NCBI RefSeq assembly: GCF_042477335.2
Contig: NC_091264.1
Coordinates: 35,760,886 to 35,824,885, forward strand
Source: Ovis canadensis
Taxonomy: Eukaryota; Chordata; Mammalia; Artiodactyla; Bovidae
Length of the DNA: 64,000 nucleotides
Direction: 5' to 3'
A program made the translations under genes and the position numbers. Shown here in pieces: positions 33,421 through 45,620 of this stretch. The notes below the pieces were generated by a model, which made no database searches, had not been told where the DNA came from, and saw only the letters and a list, made by a program, of their open reading frames with translations. Position 1 is the stretch's first letter, and the number at the start of each line of letters is the position of its first letter.

Positions 33421-33649
33421 ATCCATATTGATTTCAAATCTAATGATGGGTAGAAATATACAATACATGATCCACAAATTTCTACCATAAAAAATTGAAG
33501 ATCCCTGAAATAATGGGGATATAAAATGAATGGTTTCAATTACTCAGAAACATTACATATGTGAGACATATCTTTCTCCCCAACTGACTAGATATCACTA
33601 TATTTTAAAAATATGTTTCAATTCCTAATGTGCAGATTATTTTTCCTTG

Positions 33650-33780
33650 ATTCCTTTCATTTCATTAGCAGAGTTAGATCTTCCTTTTTTTTTTTAGTGT
33701 AGACATTTATCACTTTAAACTTTTCTCTTTAGAACTACTTTTGCTACAAGAGCTGCATTACCTTTTCATTTATTTATTTA
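33650..33780 (-). mobile_element. L1 fragment, diverged
   Basis: Antisense L1 text: agtgtagacatttatcactt and ttttgctacaagagctgcat. Confidence 0.5.
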
Positions 33781-34690
33781 TTTTTGTTTATATTATCTTC
33801 AGTTAAAAAAACTAAGGACATATGGATCAAATCATCTTGTGATACACCTTAAAATTACACGATATTATGGATCGGTTATATCTTAGCAAAGGTGAAAAAA
33901 ATCTAACCGTATCAATACCAAAATGTATAGCAAGTTTCTGGCTTTAAAAAGTGAATAGTCAATTCTATAACATCATTACTGTTGTAATATTAGCGCAGGA
34001 CAGAAGCCATGATGGGAGGGTGTCCAGGCATCTGCTTCTCTGCAGAAGGGAGTAAGTGGCACCACTGGTGGCTGCCAGACTCAATATATATATATATATT
34101 TTGACCTACTTATCTTTAGAAATCATATATCTTTCAAGATTTTTATACCTTTATACTTCTAGAAGAAATATATGTTAGAAGAAAGATTTTAGTGGACTTC
34201 ATGTGTCAGGAACAAGAGTGTGTTTTACAAATCCTTTCCATGGCATTAACTACTGGGAAATTGTAAGTCCATCTAAGTATACAAATTGTGAAGCATCTCT
34301 TTGGAAAACATGACAGAGATCTTATAAGGGCAATAAATCCACTCTTATCCCTCCCAAGATTTTTTTTCCTTCAAAGTTCTAACGACAAAAATTAATAGTT
34401 GGCCATGATTTTAGCAAAGATACTTAAAAATAAATAAATAATAATCATTATTGTCTTGGGCCAGATGAGATTATTGCTTTATAGCTTAAGGGTCTGTGAC
34501 TTGATATGATTATGTATTTTTTTCAGTAAGCTGTTCTTGCTAATATTAATTAATACTATTTATATTAACTTTTGGTATTTTATATGATATGAGAACCTAT
34601 TTTACACTTTGGGAAAAGGTCAGCTAGTATTTAGTATATTTGTCTGGAGCACCAAAAAGCGACTTCTGATCTCCCAGGTGTGACGGTTTT
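33781..34690. other. Intergenic A/T-rich unique sequence
   Basis: No element recognised apart from a short (ta)n run at 34083-34101. Confidence 0.3.
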
Positions 34691-34703
34691 TAGCCAGGTC
34701 ACT

Positions 34704-34919
34704 TTCCAGGTGGTGCTAGCAGTAAAGAATCTGCCTGCTAGTGCAGAAGATGCAAGAGATGCGGATTCAACCCCTGGATCAGAAAGATCCCCTCGAGAAG
34801 GGAATGGCAATCCAGTCTAGTATTCTTGCCTGTAAAATCCTGTGGACAGAAAAGTCTGGTGGCCTACAGTCTATAGCCCATGGGATGGCAGAGTTGGATA
34901 CGACTGAGTGACTCAGCAC
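34704..34919 (+). mobile_element. Bov-tA-type SINE
   Basis: Sense copy with a 12-bp target-site duplication, agccaggtcact (34692-34703 and 34920-34931). Confidence 0.92.
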
Positions 34920-34931
34920 AGCCAGGTCACT

Positions 34932-35861
34932 AACTATAACCATGAAAACCAAAGATTTAAGAGAAGGTTTGATGCCTTTCAATGCATAAGCAGAGGTTGG
35001 AGCATCCTTTCAATTTACTTGATACAGTTATCAATACTTTCGTATGTTTGGCTTTCTTCAAGGAGCAGTCCATTTTGATTTGTTTGCCTTCGTAGCAAGT
35101 TTTATGGAAATTCAAGAAGGCAGGGATGAGAGTATTGACGCTTGTTAAATGGATCTGGTGTCTGCTGATTGAGGAATGAAAGACTATTCTAATTGTAGAC
35201 TCACAAATGCTTTTGAAGAGAGGTTACAAAGTTGGCTTTCAAATTTAGTCAATTTTGAGGTCATAAAGAAAGGCACACCGCATTGCAAAAAGATGTCCTT
35301 GCTTCTATACTCTGCCTGGAACCACTGAGAAGCTACAGAGGTCTTGGCTGCAGAATGGAGAGCAACCAGTAGAATGGCATACATGTCACTAGCAGAGAGA
35401 TGTTCAGAATTGCCCTTTAGATCTTTCTATCATGCCAGCCAGCACTGATCATGCCATCTTACAAACAGAAATGCTATTATGTATTATTGATCACTTGCTT
35501 GATTGTGCACCCTTCCAGGATAGGAGGCCGGGGCCAGGATATGCTCTTTACAGCTTTCAACTAGATCTCCTACTCTCATGAATTAACAACAACAAAAAAA
35601 GAATGAATGAATTCAAAAGGAGGTAAAACTCATTAAAGGAAAAATCAGCATATTCATGAATTTGTAATATACGTATAAATTACGGGTTAAGAAGAGAGAA
35701 AATGAAGAATGGTTTATTGAGAAGCAGCATTAACAGGTTATGTTACTGGATTTTGACAATAAAACATATAAATAAATTTAATATTTATTTGACTTAGGTA
35801 TTTTGAATTTTTTTCTTCACCAATGATCCTACTATATCACATAAGATTTGAGGTAGCTTGG
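34932..35861. other. Intergenic unique sequence
   Basis: No element recognised. Confidence 0.3.
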
Positions 35862-36035
35862 GAGCAGGAGGAGAAGGGGACGACAGAGGATGAGATGGCT
35901 GGATGTCATCACTGACTCAATGGACATGAATCTGAGTGAACTCTGGGAGTTGGTGATGGACAGGGAGGCCTGGCGTACTGCGATTCATGGGGTCGCAAAG
36001 AGTCGGACAAGACTGAGCGACTGAACTGAACTGAA
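35862..36035 (+). mobile_element. BovB LINE 3' fragment
   Basis: Sense copy from gcaggaggagaaggggacga to gcgactgaactgaactgaa. Confidence 0.92.
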
Positions 36036-36049
36036 AGGAAAAAGAGGGC

Positions 36050-36275
36050 TTCCCAGGTGGCTCAGTGATAAAGAATCAACTTGCCAATGCAGCAGACCCA
36101 GGAGATGCAGGTTCAATCCCTGGGTTGGGAAAATCCCCTGGAGGAGGAAATGGCAACCCACTTCAGTATTCTTGCCTGGAGAAACCCATGGACAGAGGAG
36201 CCTGGAGAGTACAGTCCATAGGGTCACAAAGAGTCAGACACGACTGAGCGCGCAAACACACACACACACACACAC
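36050..36275 (+). mobile_element. Bov-tA-type SINE ending in a (ca)n tract
   Basis: Sense copy (gggcttcccaggtggctcag to gagtcagacacgactgagcg). Its tail has become a (ca)n microsatellite at 36256-36275. Confidence 0.92.
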
Positions 36276-36279
36276 AAAA

Positions 36280-37115
36280 GGGAAGAAAACACAAAATAAA
36301 GATATAATTTTAAAATAAGGTGAGGAATAATATTGATAAAATAGCAAGGCCAGATAGAGGGAAAGTTAGAAAATTTTAATCTGCAATCTTCATCATCCTG
36401 AGCCTACAGGAGAGAAGAAAAGTATGCTTTGGTTCTTGCTACCAAGACTCTTCCAGCGTGTTAATGGGAGCCAGGTGATCTGTGGAAGTTTACTGTAACT
36501 CACTTTACTCTCCCTAGTAAGCCAATTTAATCTTTGCTCTTTAAATAAATATAGCTTTTGTATGGCTCCTTGCCTATTATCCTTTTTACTTATGATATTG
36601 AACTTCCTGATTGCTGCAAGGGCTATTTTTTTTTTTTTTTTTTAGAGCCCAATTAAAAGTTTAGGCTACTCCGGAGTTTGTAGAGCACAGTTCTTCTAAA
36701 TCAGCCAGTTGGTGGACAATATTCACACATTCTTGGTCTCTGTGAAACAAGTACTGAAAGTGCAAATATAGAGGAAAGTGTCAGTTTCTAAAATGGCTTG
36801 TTTCCTATCCTATTTCTGCCTATATTGAACCCAAAGACAACTGAATGGTTCATTTATTTTTTCTTCTGAAAGTAGCTCCTATTTTATTTTCTAAAAAAGA
36901 AATAAAAAAAGAAGAAAAAAAGAAAATCTCTTTCAACTCTCTACCAATTGGCCCAGAAATTAAAGAAAATATATTGTATCTATTTACAAATCACAATAGT
37001 TATTTTGTTAGTGGATTTCTTGCAAATTAAATCCTGTTATTAGATTCCAGTGGCTTTTTTGAAGGTGAATATTGAATGATCATTTCAGAAGCCCCACCTG
37101 TGTGAATTAGAAATT
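36280..37115. other. Intergenic unique sequence
   Basis: No element recognised apart from a long T-tract near 36627-36645 and A/G-rich sequence near 36893-36925. Confidence 0.3.
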
Positions 37116-37127
37116 AAGTTGAGCCTT

Positions 37128-37327
37128 GCGTGCATGCGTGCTAGTCGCTTCAGTTATGTCCTACTGGTTGCGACCCTATGGACTGTACCCTGTAGACTGT
37201 CTGTGTGATTCTCTAGGCAAGAATACTGGAGTGGGTTACCCTCCCCTCCTCCAGGGGATCTTCCCAACCCAGGGATCGAACCCTGGACTCCTGCATTACA
37301 AATATATTCTTTACTGCTGAGTCAACC
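37128..37327 (-). mobile_element. Bov-tA-type SINE
   Basis: Antisense copy with a 12-bp target-site duplication, aagttgagcctt (37116-37127 and 37328-37339). Confidence 0.92.
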
Positions 37328-37834
37328 AAGTTGAGCCTTTAAAAAAATCTAACTGTAAAGTTCAAGTTATAGTGCTACTCATCATGGTATCATGTCTTTC
37401 AATTTTTTACTTTCTTTTTTTTGTAATTCAGAAATACCATTATGTAAGATGTCACTTTTCCAAGCTAATAATAAGCATGTTTAAGAAATATTAAAATATA
37501 GCCTTTAACCATTTTACTGAAAATAGTATCTAAAATACCCTGTAAGGCCCTTTTGTATAAGATTGATTTTTAAAATGCATGCTGTTTACATGTGTGTAGG
37601 TGTGTATGTTGTTTTGAGGTCTATGTTTTTATGCAACATTTATTTCCCACATGTAGTTTTTGTTCTTTACGATTTCCATTTTAATGATCACAATAATATG
37701 TACATCTGGGACATTTTTGTTTCCTTGAGTATTATAATAACCTTGGATATTTTAATTTTTTTTCTGTTTCTTTTTATTATTATAAATGTACAACAAGTGT
37801 CCTCATAAGCTTTAGAACATACTTTTGATAATTT

Positions 37835-38003
37835 AAATTGTTTGAAAATTATCGACACTAGCTTTAGGGCTCAGCATGTGATCAATTTCAGTAAATGTTA
37901 CATGTGCACGTGAAAGTATGTGTTCCACAGTTGTTGAATACAGTATTCTATACATGTTAAGTAGAATGTTGCTCAATCTTGCTGTTAAAATTGTCTTCTA
38001 TAT
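37835..38003 (-). mobile_element. L1 fragment
   Basis: Antisense L1 text (actagctttagggctcagca, then gttgaatacagtattctata) that stops exactly where a hAT end begins. Confidence 0.7.
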
Positions 38004-39550
38004 CAGCATAGCCCAATAGAAATATAATGCTATTCTCATATGTAATTCTTATTTTAAATTTTCTAGCAGCTGTATTACAAAGTAGAAGAGCAGGTAATAT
38101 TTATTTTAGTCATATTTTATTTCAGTGTGTAATTATCAGAAAATTATTAATGAAATTTTTTTGAATACAGCCCATCTCAATGCAAGTGCTCTATTTGATC
38201 CCTATTTAAATTTTATAAAATTTACATTTGAAAAGGTAAACATAGACTCACATATCCAGATTGTTCCAACCAAATTTGAAAGTTTTCAATTCCTGAATCA
38301 AGTGCCAAAACATTAATTTCTATTATTATTTAATATTTATATTCACATTGACAAAACTGGTTTATCTGTTTTAGAATACTTGATCAAACTTTTGAAGCAA
38401 AAATATATACTTTTCAAAAATATGTCTGTTCAAGTTTCATAAATTGATTAACTTTTGTGCCAGCTCAGTACTGTTATCACTGATTTTAAAGGCATATTGC
38501 TAATGCTTGTTAGTTAACAATGTATTGCAGGCGTATTGTTTGTTAGTGTTTATAGCCAGTCTCTATAACATTGTCGATTATAATAAAAAATCTTCTTTAT
38601 GTCAATTTATGTTAGCAAAATATGTGACAGTAAGTATCAAGAAACTTGCAAGTTTTGATGCTAGCACAAGTTTTCTTACCTCTCTAGTCAGGTTGCAATA
38701 AGCTCTTTTTTTTCCCTTGGAACTTGAAAATTTAGCTCATTTATATGCAGTGTGATATCAGTTAGGAAACATAAATCAAACTCTCGATTTTTGTCTTTGA
38801 TTATGGGATATTTGAAAGGCATTTCTTTTGTTTCAAGAACATTTTGAACTGGAGTTAGCATACAATAAATACTCATAAAAATCTTCACAAATTCAACCAG
38901 TGGACATTCGCAAAGAATACAAGAAAATTACTCATTGTTTTTTATTTCTTTCATTAAATCCACAAATTGGTGATGAATTCTGGCATTAGAATATATATAA
39001 TAACTGTGTCTATGAAACTTTTTATAGAGACTATTTCCAAAAAGTGAGGAAAAATATTTTCAATATTTATCACACGTTGGAATGAAGCAGTGAGGAAAGC
39101 ACGAGCACCTTGTTTATGTTTAATTTCAATAAACTTGGATTTTATGCTTATGTTTAATTATAATAAACATAGATTTTGATCTAAAACATCCGGAGCACTG
39201 TCTGTTGCGGCAGAAACCAATTTTTCATATCTGGTAGAAATTTTTCTTTGACATATGGGAAAGATTTGAGAAAACCTGTGTCACCAGCTCAGATTTTTTA
39301 AGCTGTGGATTTCCAATGCTTTTTTGATAAATTGGTTAAGTCTTTTGAGACAATGCATACCCAAAATATTCATTGGGCAGAGTCTGTTAAACTGTATGAC
39401 TCATCTAAAGCTAAAGAGAAGTATTGCATTTCCACGGTATTGCCATACAAATCCTTATTTAACAAATCCTTCACCTCCTGTTGGATTTATGCATTATCCT
39501 CTGGTTTTGGCAGGATGCTGAGCTTACAAAACAATGATTTTAAAAAGAAC
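38004..39550 (-). pseudogene. Fossil hAT (Charlie-like) DNA transposon with transposase remnants
   Basis: The left end reads cagcatagcccaatagaaat, a hAT-type terminus. On the reverse strand, broken frames show hAT transposase hallmarks: YFSLALDESYSLTDSAQ near 39410 and LCFLTDITLHINELNFQV in the 201-nt frame 38688-38888. These correspond to the DDE catalytic segment (LDES) and the 'FLTDI..HLNELN' segment of Charlie/ZBED5-type transposases. Many stops and frameshifts are present, so no protein is made. The right terminal repeat is not clearly seen before the SINE at 39558. A related end is at 62950-63096. Confidence 0.78.
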
Positions 39551-39557
39551 TTTACAT

Positions 39558-39800
39558 GGGACTTCCCTGGAGGTCCAGTGGTTAAGAATCTGTCTTCCAA
39601 TGAAAGGGATATGGGTTCCATCCATGGTTGGGGAACTAAGATCCCACATGCCGAGGGGCAACTAAGGCCAAGTACTCTGAAGCCTGCACACCTCAACAAC
39701 TGAGCCCACACACTCTGGAGCCCCTGAGCTGCAAGGTAAGATCCTGCGTACTGCAACAGAGATCCTGTGTGCCACAAAGACCCAACAGAACCACACCCTC
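39558..39800 (+). mobile_element. CHR-type tRNA-derived SINE
   Basis: Sense copy: gggacttccctggaggtcca, ggggaactaagatcccacat, and a C-rich tail. Confidence 0.85.
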
Positions 39801-39889
39801 CCCCGCCCCGCCCAAATCTTCACAGTTTAGAATAGCAACTAGAAACAAAGAAGGTTCAGTAAGGATATATTATAGTCTTTTTAATAATA

Positions 39890-40340
39890 TAAATGTCATG
39901 ATCTGTACATGAGTTGGGAAAGAATTTCCAGACGTGAAGCAGAATAAAAGGAGAATAAAGTTTATTAGAGCAGTGGGGGAAAGGGGGTAGCTGCCAGTAA
40001 AGCAAGGAAACTTCCTGATAGCCAAAGAGAGCCGACCCCTCAAATGTGGGTCCTTGGTCTGTTTTTATAGCCAGGGGACAAGGAGCAGGATAGAGGTCTT
40101 GCAAGATATTTCCTGACTGGATGAGGTACATATACATTCCCTACACAGGATGGGAGAAGAGTAAGGCAAAAACGTTTTTCTCAAATGGGGTAGGAGCAGA
40201 GATAGACCATGCTACTCAGGAAGACTTAAAAATTCTGCAATGGTTACAACATGGTGGGAAGGGCAATAAGGGTCTGTTTTTCTTCTGCTCCTGCATTTCA
40301 AGACCCTTCTTTCTCATCTGGTCTTTGGTCTTTGTGTGTT
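39890..40340 (-). mobile_element. Possible ERV LTR fragment
   Basis: On the reverse strand a ctgctctaataaactttatt polyadenylation-type region is followed by a C/T-rich stretch, as in ruminant ERV LTRs. No TG/CA ends or target duplication were found. Confidence 0.4.
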
Positions 40341-40502
40341 AATCACTTAGTGTGTCCGACTCTTTGCAGTCTACCAGGCTCCTCTGTCCATGGAATTCTG
40401 GAGTGGGTTCCCTTCTCCAAGGGATCTTCTGGACCCAGGGATCAAACCCAGGTCTCCTGCTTTGCAGGCAGATTCTTTACCATATGAGCCACTGAGGAAA
40501 CT
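40341..40502 (-). mobile_element. Bov-tA-type SINE, shortened
   Basis: Antisense copy with internal deletions (tgtgtccgactctttgcagt, then gagccactgaggaaac). Confidence 0.85.
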
Positions 40503-40889
40503 TTCATCCTTGGGGTTCCATAATATTTATTTTAGTTTCAAAAGAATAAAAAAATGCCAGTAAGACACCAGTAGAGCAAACATAAAAAAGACTCAGGCAC
40601 TTAATTTAATTGGACTCGCATTAAAATGATAATTTTGACTTGTGATATTTTTCCTTCATTTCTGGCATGAAACTCCTAAGACACTTGGAATTTCCTAAGT
40701 GATAAGAGCAAGAAAGGTGCCTTTTGCTATGTTAATGATCGATTTGGGGAAAACACCTAAGGATGGGGGCTGGTTGCCTGTGGAATCAATCTGTGATTAG
40801 ATGGTTAGTCCATTCAGTCCCGCCCTTCAACCTCTGGGGAGAGCAGATGGGCTAGAGGTTGAATCAGTTTCCAGTGGCCAGTGATTCAA

Positions 40890-42122
40890 CTGTACTCATC
40901 TCACATGCTAAGAAAGTAATGCTCAAAATTCTCCAAGCTAAGCTTCAACAGTACATGAACTGAGAAATTTCAGATGTTCAAGGTGGATTTATAAAAGGTA
41001 GAGAAACCAGAGATCAAATTGCCAACATTCACTGGATCATAGAAAAAGCAAGAGAATTCCAGAAAAGTATCTACTTCTGCTTCAGTGACTACACCAAAGC
41101 CTTTGACTGTGTGGATCACAACAAACTGTGGAAAATTCTTCAAGAGATGGGAATAACAGACCAGCTAACCTGCCTCCTGAGCAATCTGTATGCAGGTCAA
41201 GAAGCAACAGTTAGAACCAGACACGGAACATCTGACTTAAAATTTGTATATTGTCACCCTGCTTATTTAACTTATATGTAGACTACATCATGTGAAATGC
41301 TGGGCTTGATGAAGGACAAGCTGGAAGCAAGGTTCCCAGGAGAAATATCAATAACCTCAGATATGCAGGTGACAACACCCATATGTCAGAAAGCGAAGAG
41401 AAACTGAAGAGTCTCTTGATGAAAGTGAAAGAGGAGAGTGAAAAAGCTGGCTTAAAACTCAACATTCAAAAAACAAAGATCATGGCATCTGGTCCCATCA
41501 CTTCATGGCAAATAGATGGGGTAACAGTGGAAACAGTGACACTTTGTTCTCTTGGGCTCCAAAATCACTGCAGATGGTGACTGTAGCCATGATATTAAAA
41601 GACGCTTACTCCTTGGAAGAAAAGCTATGACAAACCTAGACAGCATATTAAAAAGCAGAGATATTACTTTACAAACAAAGGCCTTTATAGTCAAAGCTGT
41701 GGTTTTTCCAGTAGTCATGCATGGATGTGAGAGTTGGACTATGAAGAAAGCTCAGTGCCGTAGACTTGATGTTTTCAAATTGTGGTATTGGAAAAGACTC
41801 TTGAGAGTCCCTTGGCCTGCAAGGAGATCAAACCAGTCAATCTTAAAGGAAATCAGTCCTGAGTATTCCTCGGGAGGACTGATGCTGAAGCTGAAGTTCC
41901 AGTACTTTGGCCACCTGATGCGAAGAACTGACTCACTGGCAAAGACCCTGATGCTGGGAAAGATTGAAGGCAGGAAGAGAAGCGGACGACAGAAGAGATG
42001 GTTGGATGGCATGAGTTTGAGCAATCTCTGGGAGCTGGTGATGGACAGGGAAGCCTGACATGCTGCAGTTCATGGGCTCACAGAGTCAGACACAACTGAC
42101 AGACTGAACTGAACTGAACTAA
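40890..42122 (+). mobile_element. BovB LINE, 5'-truncated, 1.2 kb
   Basis: Starts inside the reverse-transcriptase region (ctcatctcacatgctaagaa) and runs to the actgaactgaactga tail. The target-site duplication tgattcaa lies at 40882-40889 and 42123-42130. The 'YADD' segment is changed (agatatgcaggtgacaacac reads RYAGDNT). Frameshifts are present, so it is dead. Confidence 0.93.
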
Positions 42123-42147
42123 TGATTCAATCAATCATGCCTGTGTA

Positions 42148-42354
42148 ATGAAAGAAAGTGAAAGTGTTAGTTGCTCAGTTGTGTCAGATTCTTTGCAACC
42201 CCAGACTCCTCTGTCAATGGAATTCTCTAGGCAAGAATGCTGGAATGGATTGCCATTTTCCCCTCCAGGGGATCTTCCTGACCTAGGAATTGAACCCGGG
42301 TCTGCTGCATTGCAGGAAGATTCTTTACTGTCTGACCCACAAGGGGAACCCCCA
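42148..42354 (-). mobile_element. Bov-tA-type SINE inside the LTR
   Basis: Antisense copy beginning aaagaaagtgaaagtgttag and ending acccacaaggggaacccc. LTR sequence continues on both sides. Confidence 0.87.
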
Positions 42355-42876
42355 TGCAATGAACCCTCCATAAAAACCCCCCAACAGGACAGCGTACGGG
42401 GAACTTCAGTCTGGTGAACATGTGGAAATTTGGGGAGAGGGGCAAGCTTGCCCTAAGCATCTTTCCCATTTGGCTGTTCCCCAGTTGCATCCTTTTACAA
42501 TAAATCAGTGATTTAGTAACGAAAATATTTATCTGAGTTCTGAGTGCTGGTCTAGCAAATTAATCCAGCCTGAAAAAAGGGTCATTAGAACCTCCAATTT
42601 ATAGGCAGTTGGTCACCAGTACAGAATAACCATCTGGACTTGCAGTTGGTGTTCTGAGCTAGGGTGGGTCTGGAGCCTCCAGTTTGTAGTCAGTTGATCA
42701 GAAACAGATAACAACCTGGGCTTGCAACTGGCTGGTGTTTGAAGTGGGGGGTGGAGGATAAATGACCTTGTCCTTCCTTGGCCTGTGGGATCTGAAGCTC
42801 TCTTCAGATTGATAGTGTCAGACCTGAGTTGAATTGCAGGACATCCTGTTGCTGCCTGGAAAATTAATTACTTGCT

Positions 42877-42906
42877 GGTGTGTGTGTGTGTGTGTGTGTG
42901 TGTGTG
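42877..42906 (+). repeat. (gt)n microsatellite
   Basis: About 15 uninterrupted gt units next to the LTR end. Confidence 0.95.
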
Positions 42907-42977
42907 CATGCACGTGCACACTGGAATTGGTCTCAGAACCAAAGGAGACTAAATAGCTTATGTGATCTTAGTAGCCA

Positions 42978-43075
42978 TTGCGTTCTTCAGGGAATCTTCT
43001 GGACCTAAGGATTGAATCCAGGTCTCCTGCATTTCAGGCTGATTCTTTACTGCCTAAGCCATCAAGGAAGCCCTT
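42978..43075 (-). mobile_element. Bov-tA-type SINE, head half only
   Basis: Antisense: gggaatcttctggacctaag to gccatcaaggaagccc. Confidence 0.82.
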
Positions 43076-43984
43076 TTAATGTAAAGATCCCTCTAATCGT
43101 TGATAAGTTTATTTAGGAAAAAATAATTATTTGAGGATGAATGAGGACAGTGAAAAGTCAATCCTTTCCAAGATCATTGCCCACATATATAATAAGGAGC
43201 TTCGGATTTTGACCTTTAAATGCAGATTGGTGACGAGAATGAGTACTTTCCAGGAATGTTTCCCCTAGGACATCATGCTCATAGTTATCTCAGGGGGCTA
43301 AGGGTTCTAAATTAAAAATGCTGTTGGACAACAAATGCTAACTTTCAATTTTGTACATTTGATGAATCAGAAAAGTGCAATCAAAGTAAAATTCTTTAAA
43401 GGACATCTGATCAATCCAGTCTTTAACATTCTTACTCTGACCATGAATTTCTAATATACATATAAGACATAGATGTCAATGATGAAGGTTCAGAGATGGG
43501 GTGGAAGGGAAACAAAGACCCTGGTGTTTTTCATAGTGTGAAATGATCAATGACAACGACTATTTACTCAGTATGCTTTTTTGGAATGTTTACTATGAAG
43601 CAGACAAGCTGAAGGTATGAGGTATACAAAGATAATGAGCAAAACACAGTCTGTGTATTTAAGAATTATGCAGAGGAAATAGTCAAGGGCACAGGGGATT
43701 AACTAAGGTACACTGGGATGTGTGCTATCATAGTCAGTATAATAGTGGTCAATATAGCCAGTGAGCAATTAGTGGTTCTCTGCACTGGAACGTGATGGGT
43801 GAGAATGGAATGGTACATACAGTGACGTTTAGCTGATCTTGGAGGCGTGAGGAAAAGTGTTCCAGAAAGCAGAGTAAGAGGCAGAGAAAGATCATCTCTT
43901 TGACAAAAGTCACCTTCTAGCTAGACAAAAAGCCATAAGGCTTGTGATACTATTCAGACTTGAAAACAGGTAAGTATGACCTGT
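43076..43984. other. Intergenic unique sequence
   Basis: No element recognised. Confidence 0.3.
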
Positions 43985-44162
43985 CTGGGAATGCAGGAAG
44001 CATAAGAGACATGGATTCGATTCCTGGGTCAAGAAGATCCCCTGGAGAAGGGCATGGTAACCCACTCCAGTATTCTTGCCTGGAGAATCTCATAGACAAA
44101 GAAGCCTGGTGGGCGTAGCGTCGCAAAGAGTCAGACATGACTGAAGTGACTTGGCACAGTAA
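43985..44162 (+). mobile_element. Bov-tA-type SINE
   Basis: Sense copy (gggaatgcaggaagcataag to gactgaagtgacttggcac). Confidence 0.87.
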
Positions 44163-44228
44163 AAGTATAGTTTAAAAGATTTTTAATAATGCAGTTGCAA
44201 TCAAAGAGATTTTCTTCCTTGACAAGCT

Positions 44229-44438
44229 TAGTTGTTCAGTCGTGGTCAACTCTTTTCGACCCTATAGTCTGTAGCCTGCCAGGCTTCTCTGTTGACAGGA
44301 TTTTCTTGGCAAGAATATTGGAGTGGCTTGCCATTTCCTCCTCCAGGGGATCATCCCGACCCCGGGAGCAAACCCTTGTCTCCTTTGTCTCCTGCATTGC
44401 AGGTGGATTCTTTACCACTGAGCCATCAGGAAAGCCCT
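44229..44438 (-). mobile_element. Bov-tA-type SINE
   Basis: Antisense copy (gttgttcagtcgtggtcaac to gagccatcaggaaagccc). Confidence 0.9.
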
Positions 44439-44499
44439 TTTCTTTCTTTAGTTAGACAGAAAATTCTTAACAATTTTGTCATTAGGAAAGGAAAGATGA

Positions 44500-44666
44500 A
44501 GGCAAAAAGAGAAGAGGGTGGCAGAGGATGAGATGGTTAGGTAGTCTCACTGACTCAAAGGACATGAATTTGAGCAATCTCCAGGAGACAGTGAAGAACA
44601 AGATAGCCTGGCTTGCTGCAGTCTATGGGGTTGAAAAGAGTTGGACATGACTTAGCTACTGAACAA
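44500..44666 (+). mobile_element. BovB LINE 3' fragment
   Basis: Sense: gaggatgagatggttaggta to atgacttagctactgaaca. Confidence 0.88.
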
Positions 44667-44880
44667 AAATATTTATCTTCTGGATCCATACATCTATCGA
44701 TGGACACTGAGTTTACTTCCTTATGTTGGATATCGTAAATATACCCACATAGAAGTACATGTATTTTTTCAAATCAGTGCTTTTGTTTTCTTTGGAAAAA
44801 TACCCAAAAGTGAGTGAGATTGCTGGACTTATTAACCTCTATAGGCATGTGAGTCAATTTCTTCTAATAAATCTCTCCCT
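44667..44880 (-). mobile_element. L1 fragment
   Basis: Antisense L1 3' text: tatcgatggacactgagttt, then aaaaatacccaaaagtgagt and gattgctgg. Confidence 0.8.
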
Positions 44881-44883
44881 CTT

Positions 44884-44885
<2 letters not shown>

Positions 44886-44928
<43 letters not shown>
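44886..44928 (+). repeat. (ac)n microsatellite
   Basis: About 21 uninterrupted ac units, the longest dinucleotide tract in the window. Confidence 0.97.
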
Positions 44929-44934
<6 letters not shown>

Positions 44935-44989
44935 ACAGCCCTCTTGATTTTCTTGCTTTGGAGAACCCTGACAAAGACATCATCTAATC

Positions 44990-45620
44990 TTTGTTCTTCC
45001 TTCCTTTTTTACTTGTATGATATCATCTTGTTTCCTTTGTTGGCTTATTAGCTACAACTCTTTGTTTTGTGATTTTAGTGGTTGCCTTAGAAATTATTAC
45101 ACACATAACTGATCACAGTCTACCTTTAAAGGATAGGCACTCTGCATATAACATAAGAACCACATGGTATTATATTTATTTTTCTTCACTTCTAATCTTT
45201 GTAATGTTTTTGTTCACTTTACTTTTATATAAACTATATATCCTGCAATACATTTAAAGAATAAGAGAAAATTATATATATAAAATTATATTTTTTCTGT
45301 TTGTTTCATTTATGAGTTTCTATTGCTTTTTCTTCAAATTCACCATCTTTTCTGATCTAATACTACCATCCAGAGTATTTTTTTTTAAGTCTCAGGCTTT
45401 GCAGTTTTCATGTTCCGAAGTTTGATTAGGGACGTTTTTATACTTTCCATGTCTCTAGTTAAGTTTTGAGTATACATATATAATAGAGTTATAATAATTG
45501 TTTTCATGTCTTTGTTAATTCGAACATCTGTGTCATATCTGGGTCAGTTTTGATTGGATGACATATGGCTCCATTAGAGATGATATTTTCCTACCTTTCT
45601 AAACTCCCTATTCAGTCTCT
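44990..45620 (-). mobile_element. Old L1 fragment
   Basis: Antisense, diverged L1 text: gtgattttagtggttgcctt and aattcgaacatctgtgtcat. Borders are approximate. Confidence 0.6.

Larger units (their letters stand above)
40640..42875 (+). mobile_element. ERV-type LTR split by a BovB and a SINE
   Basis: Removing 40890-42122 and the SINE leaves one LTR-like sequence of roughly 0.8 kb. It runs from cctaagacacttggaatttc, through ccctccataaaaacccccc and gtgaacatgtggaaatttgg, to ttacaataaatcagtgattt (polyadenylation signal) and a long U5-like region ending before a (gt)n tract. The family is not assigned, and the outer borders are approximate. No internal viral genes are present. Confidence 0.6.

Noticed and set aside
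38125-38316. Plus-strand open frame of 63 residues
   Set aside because: It lies inside the fossil hAT element, whose meaningful coding remnants are on the opposite strand.
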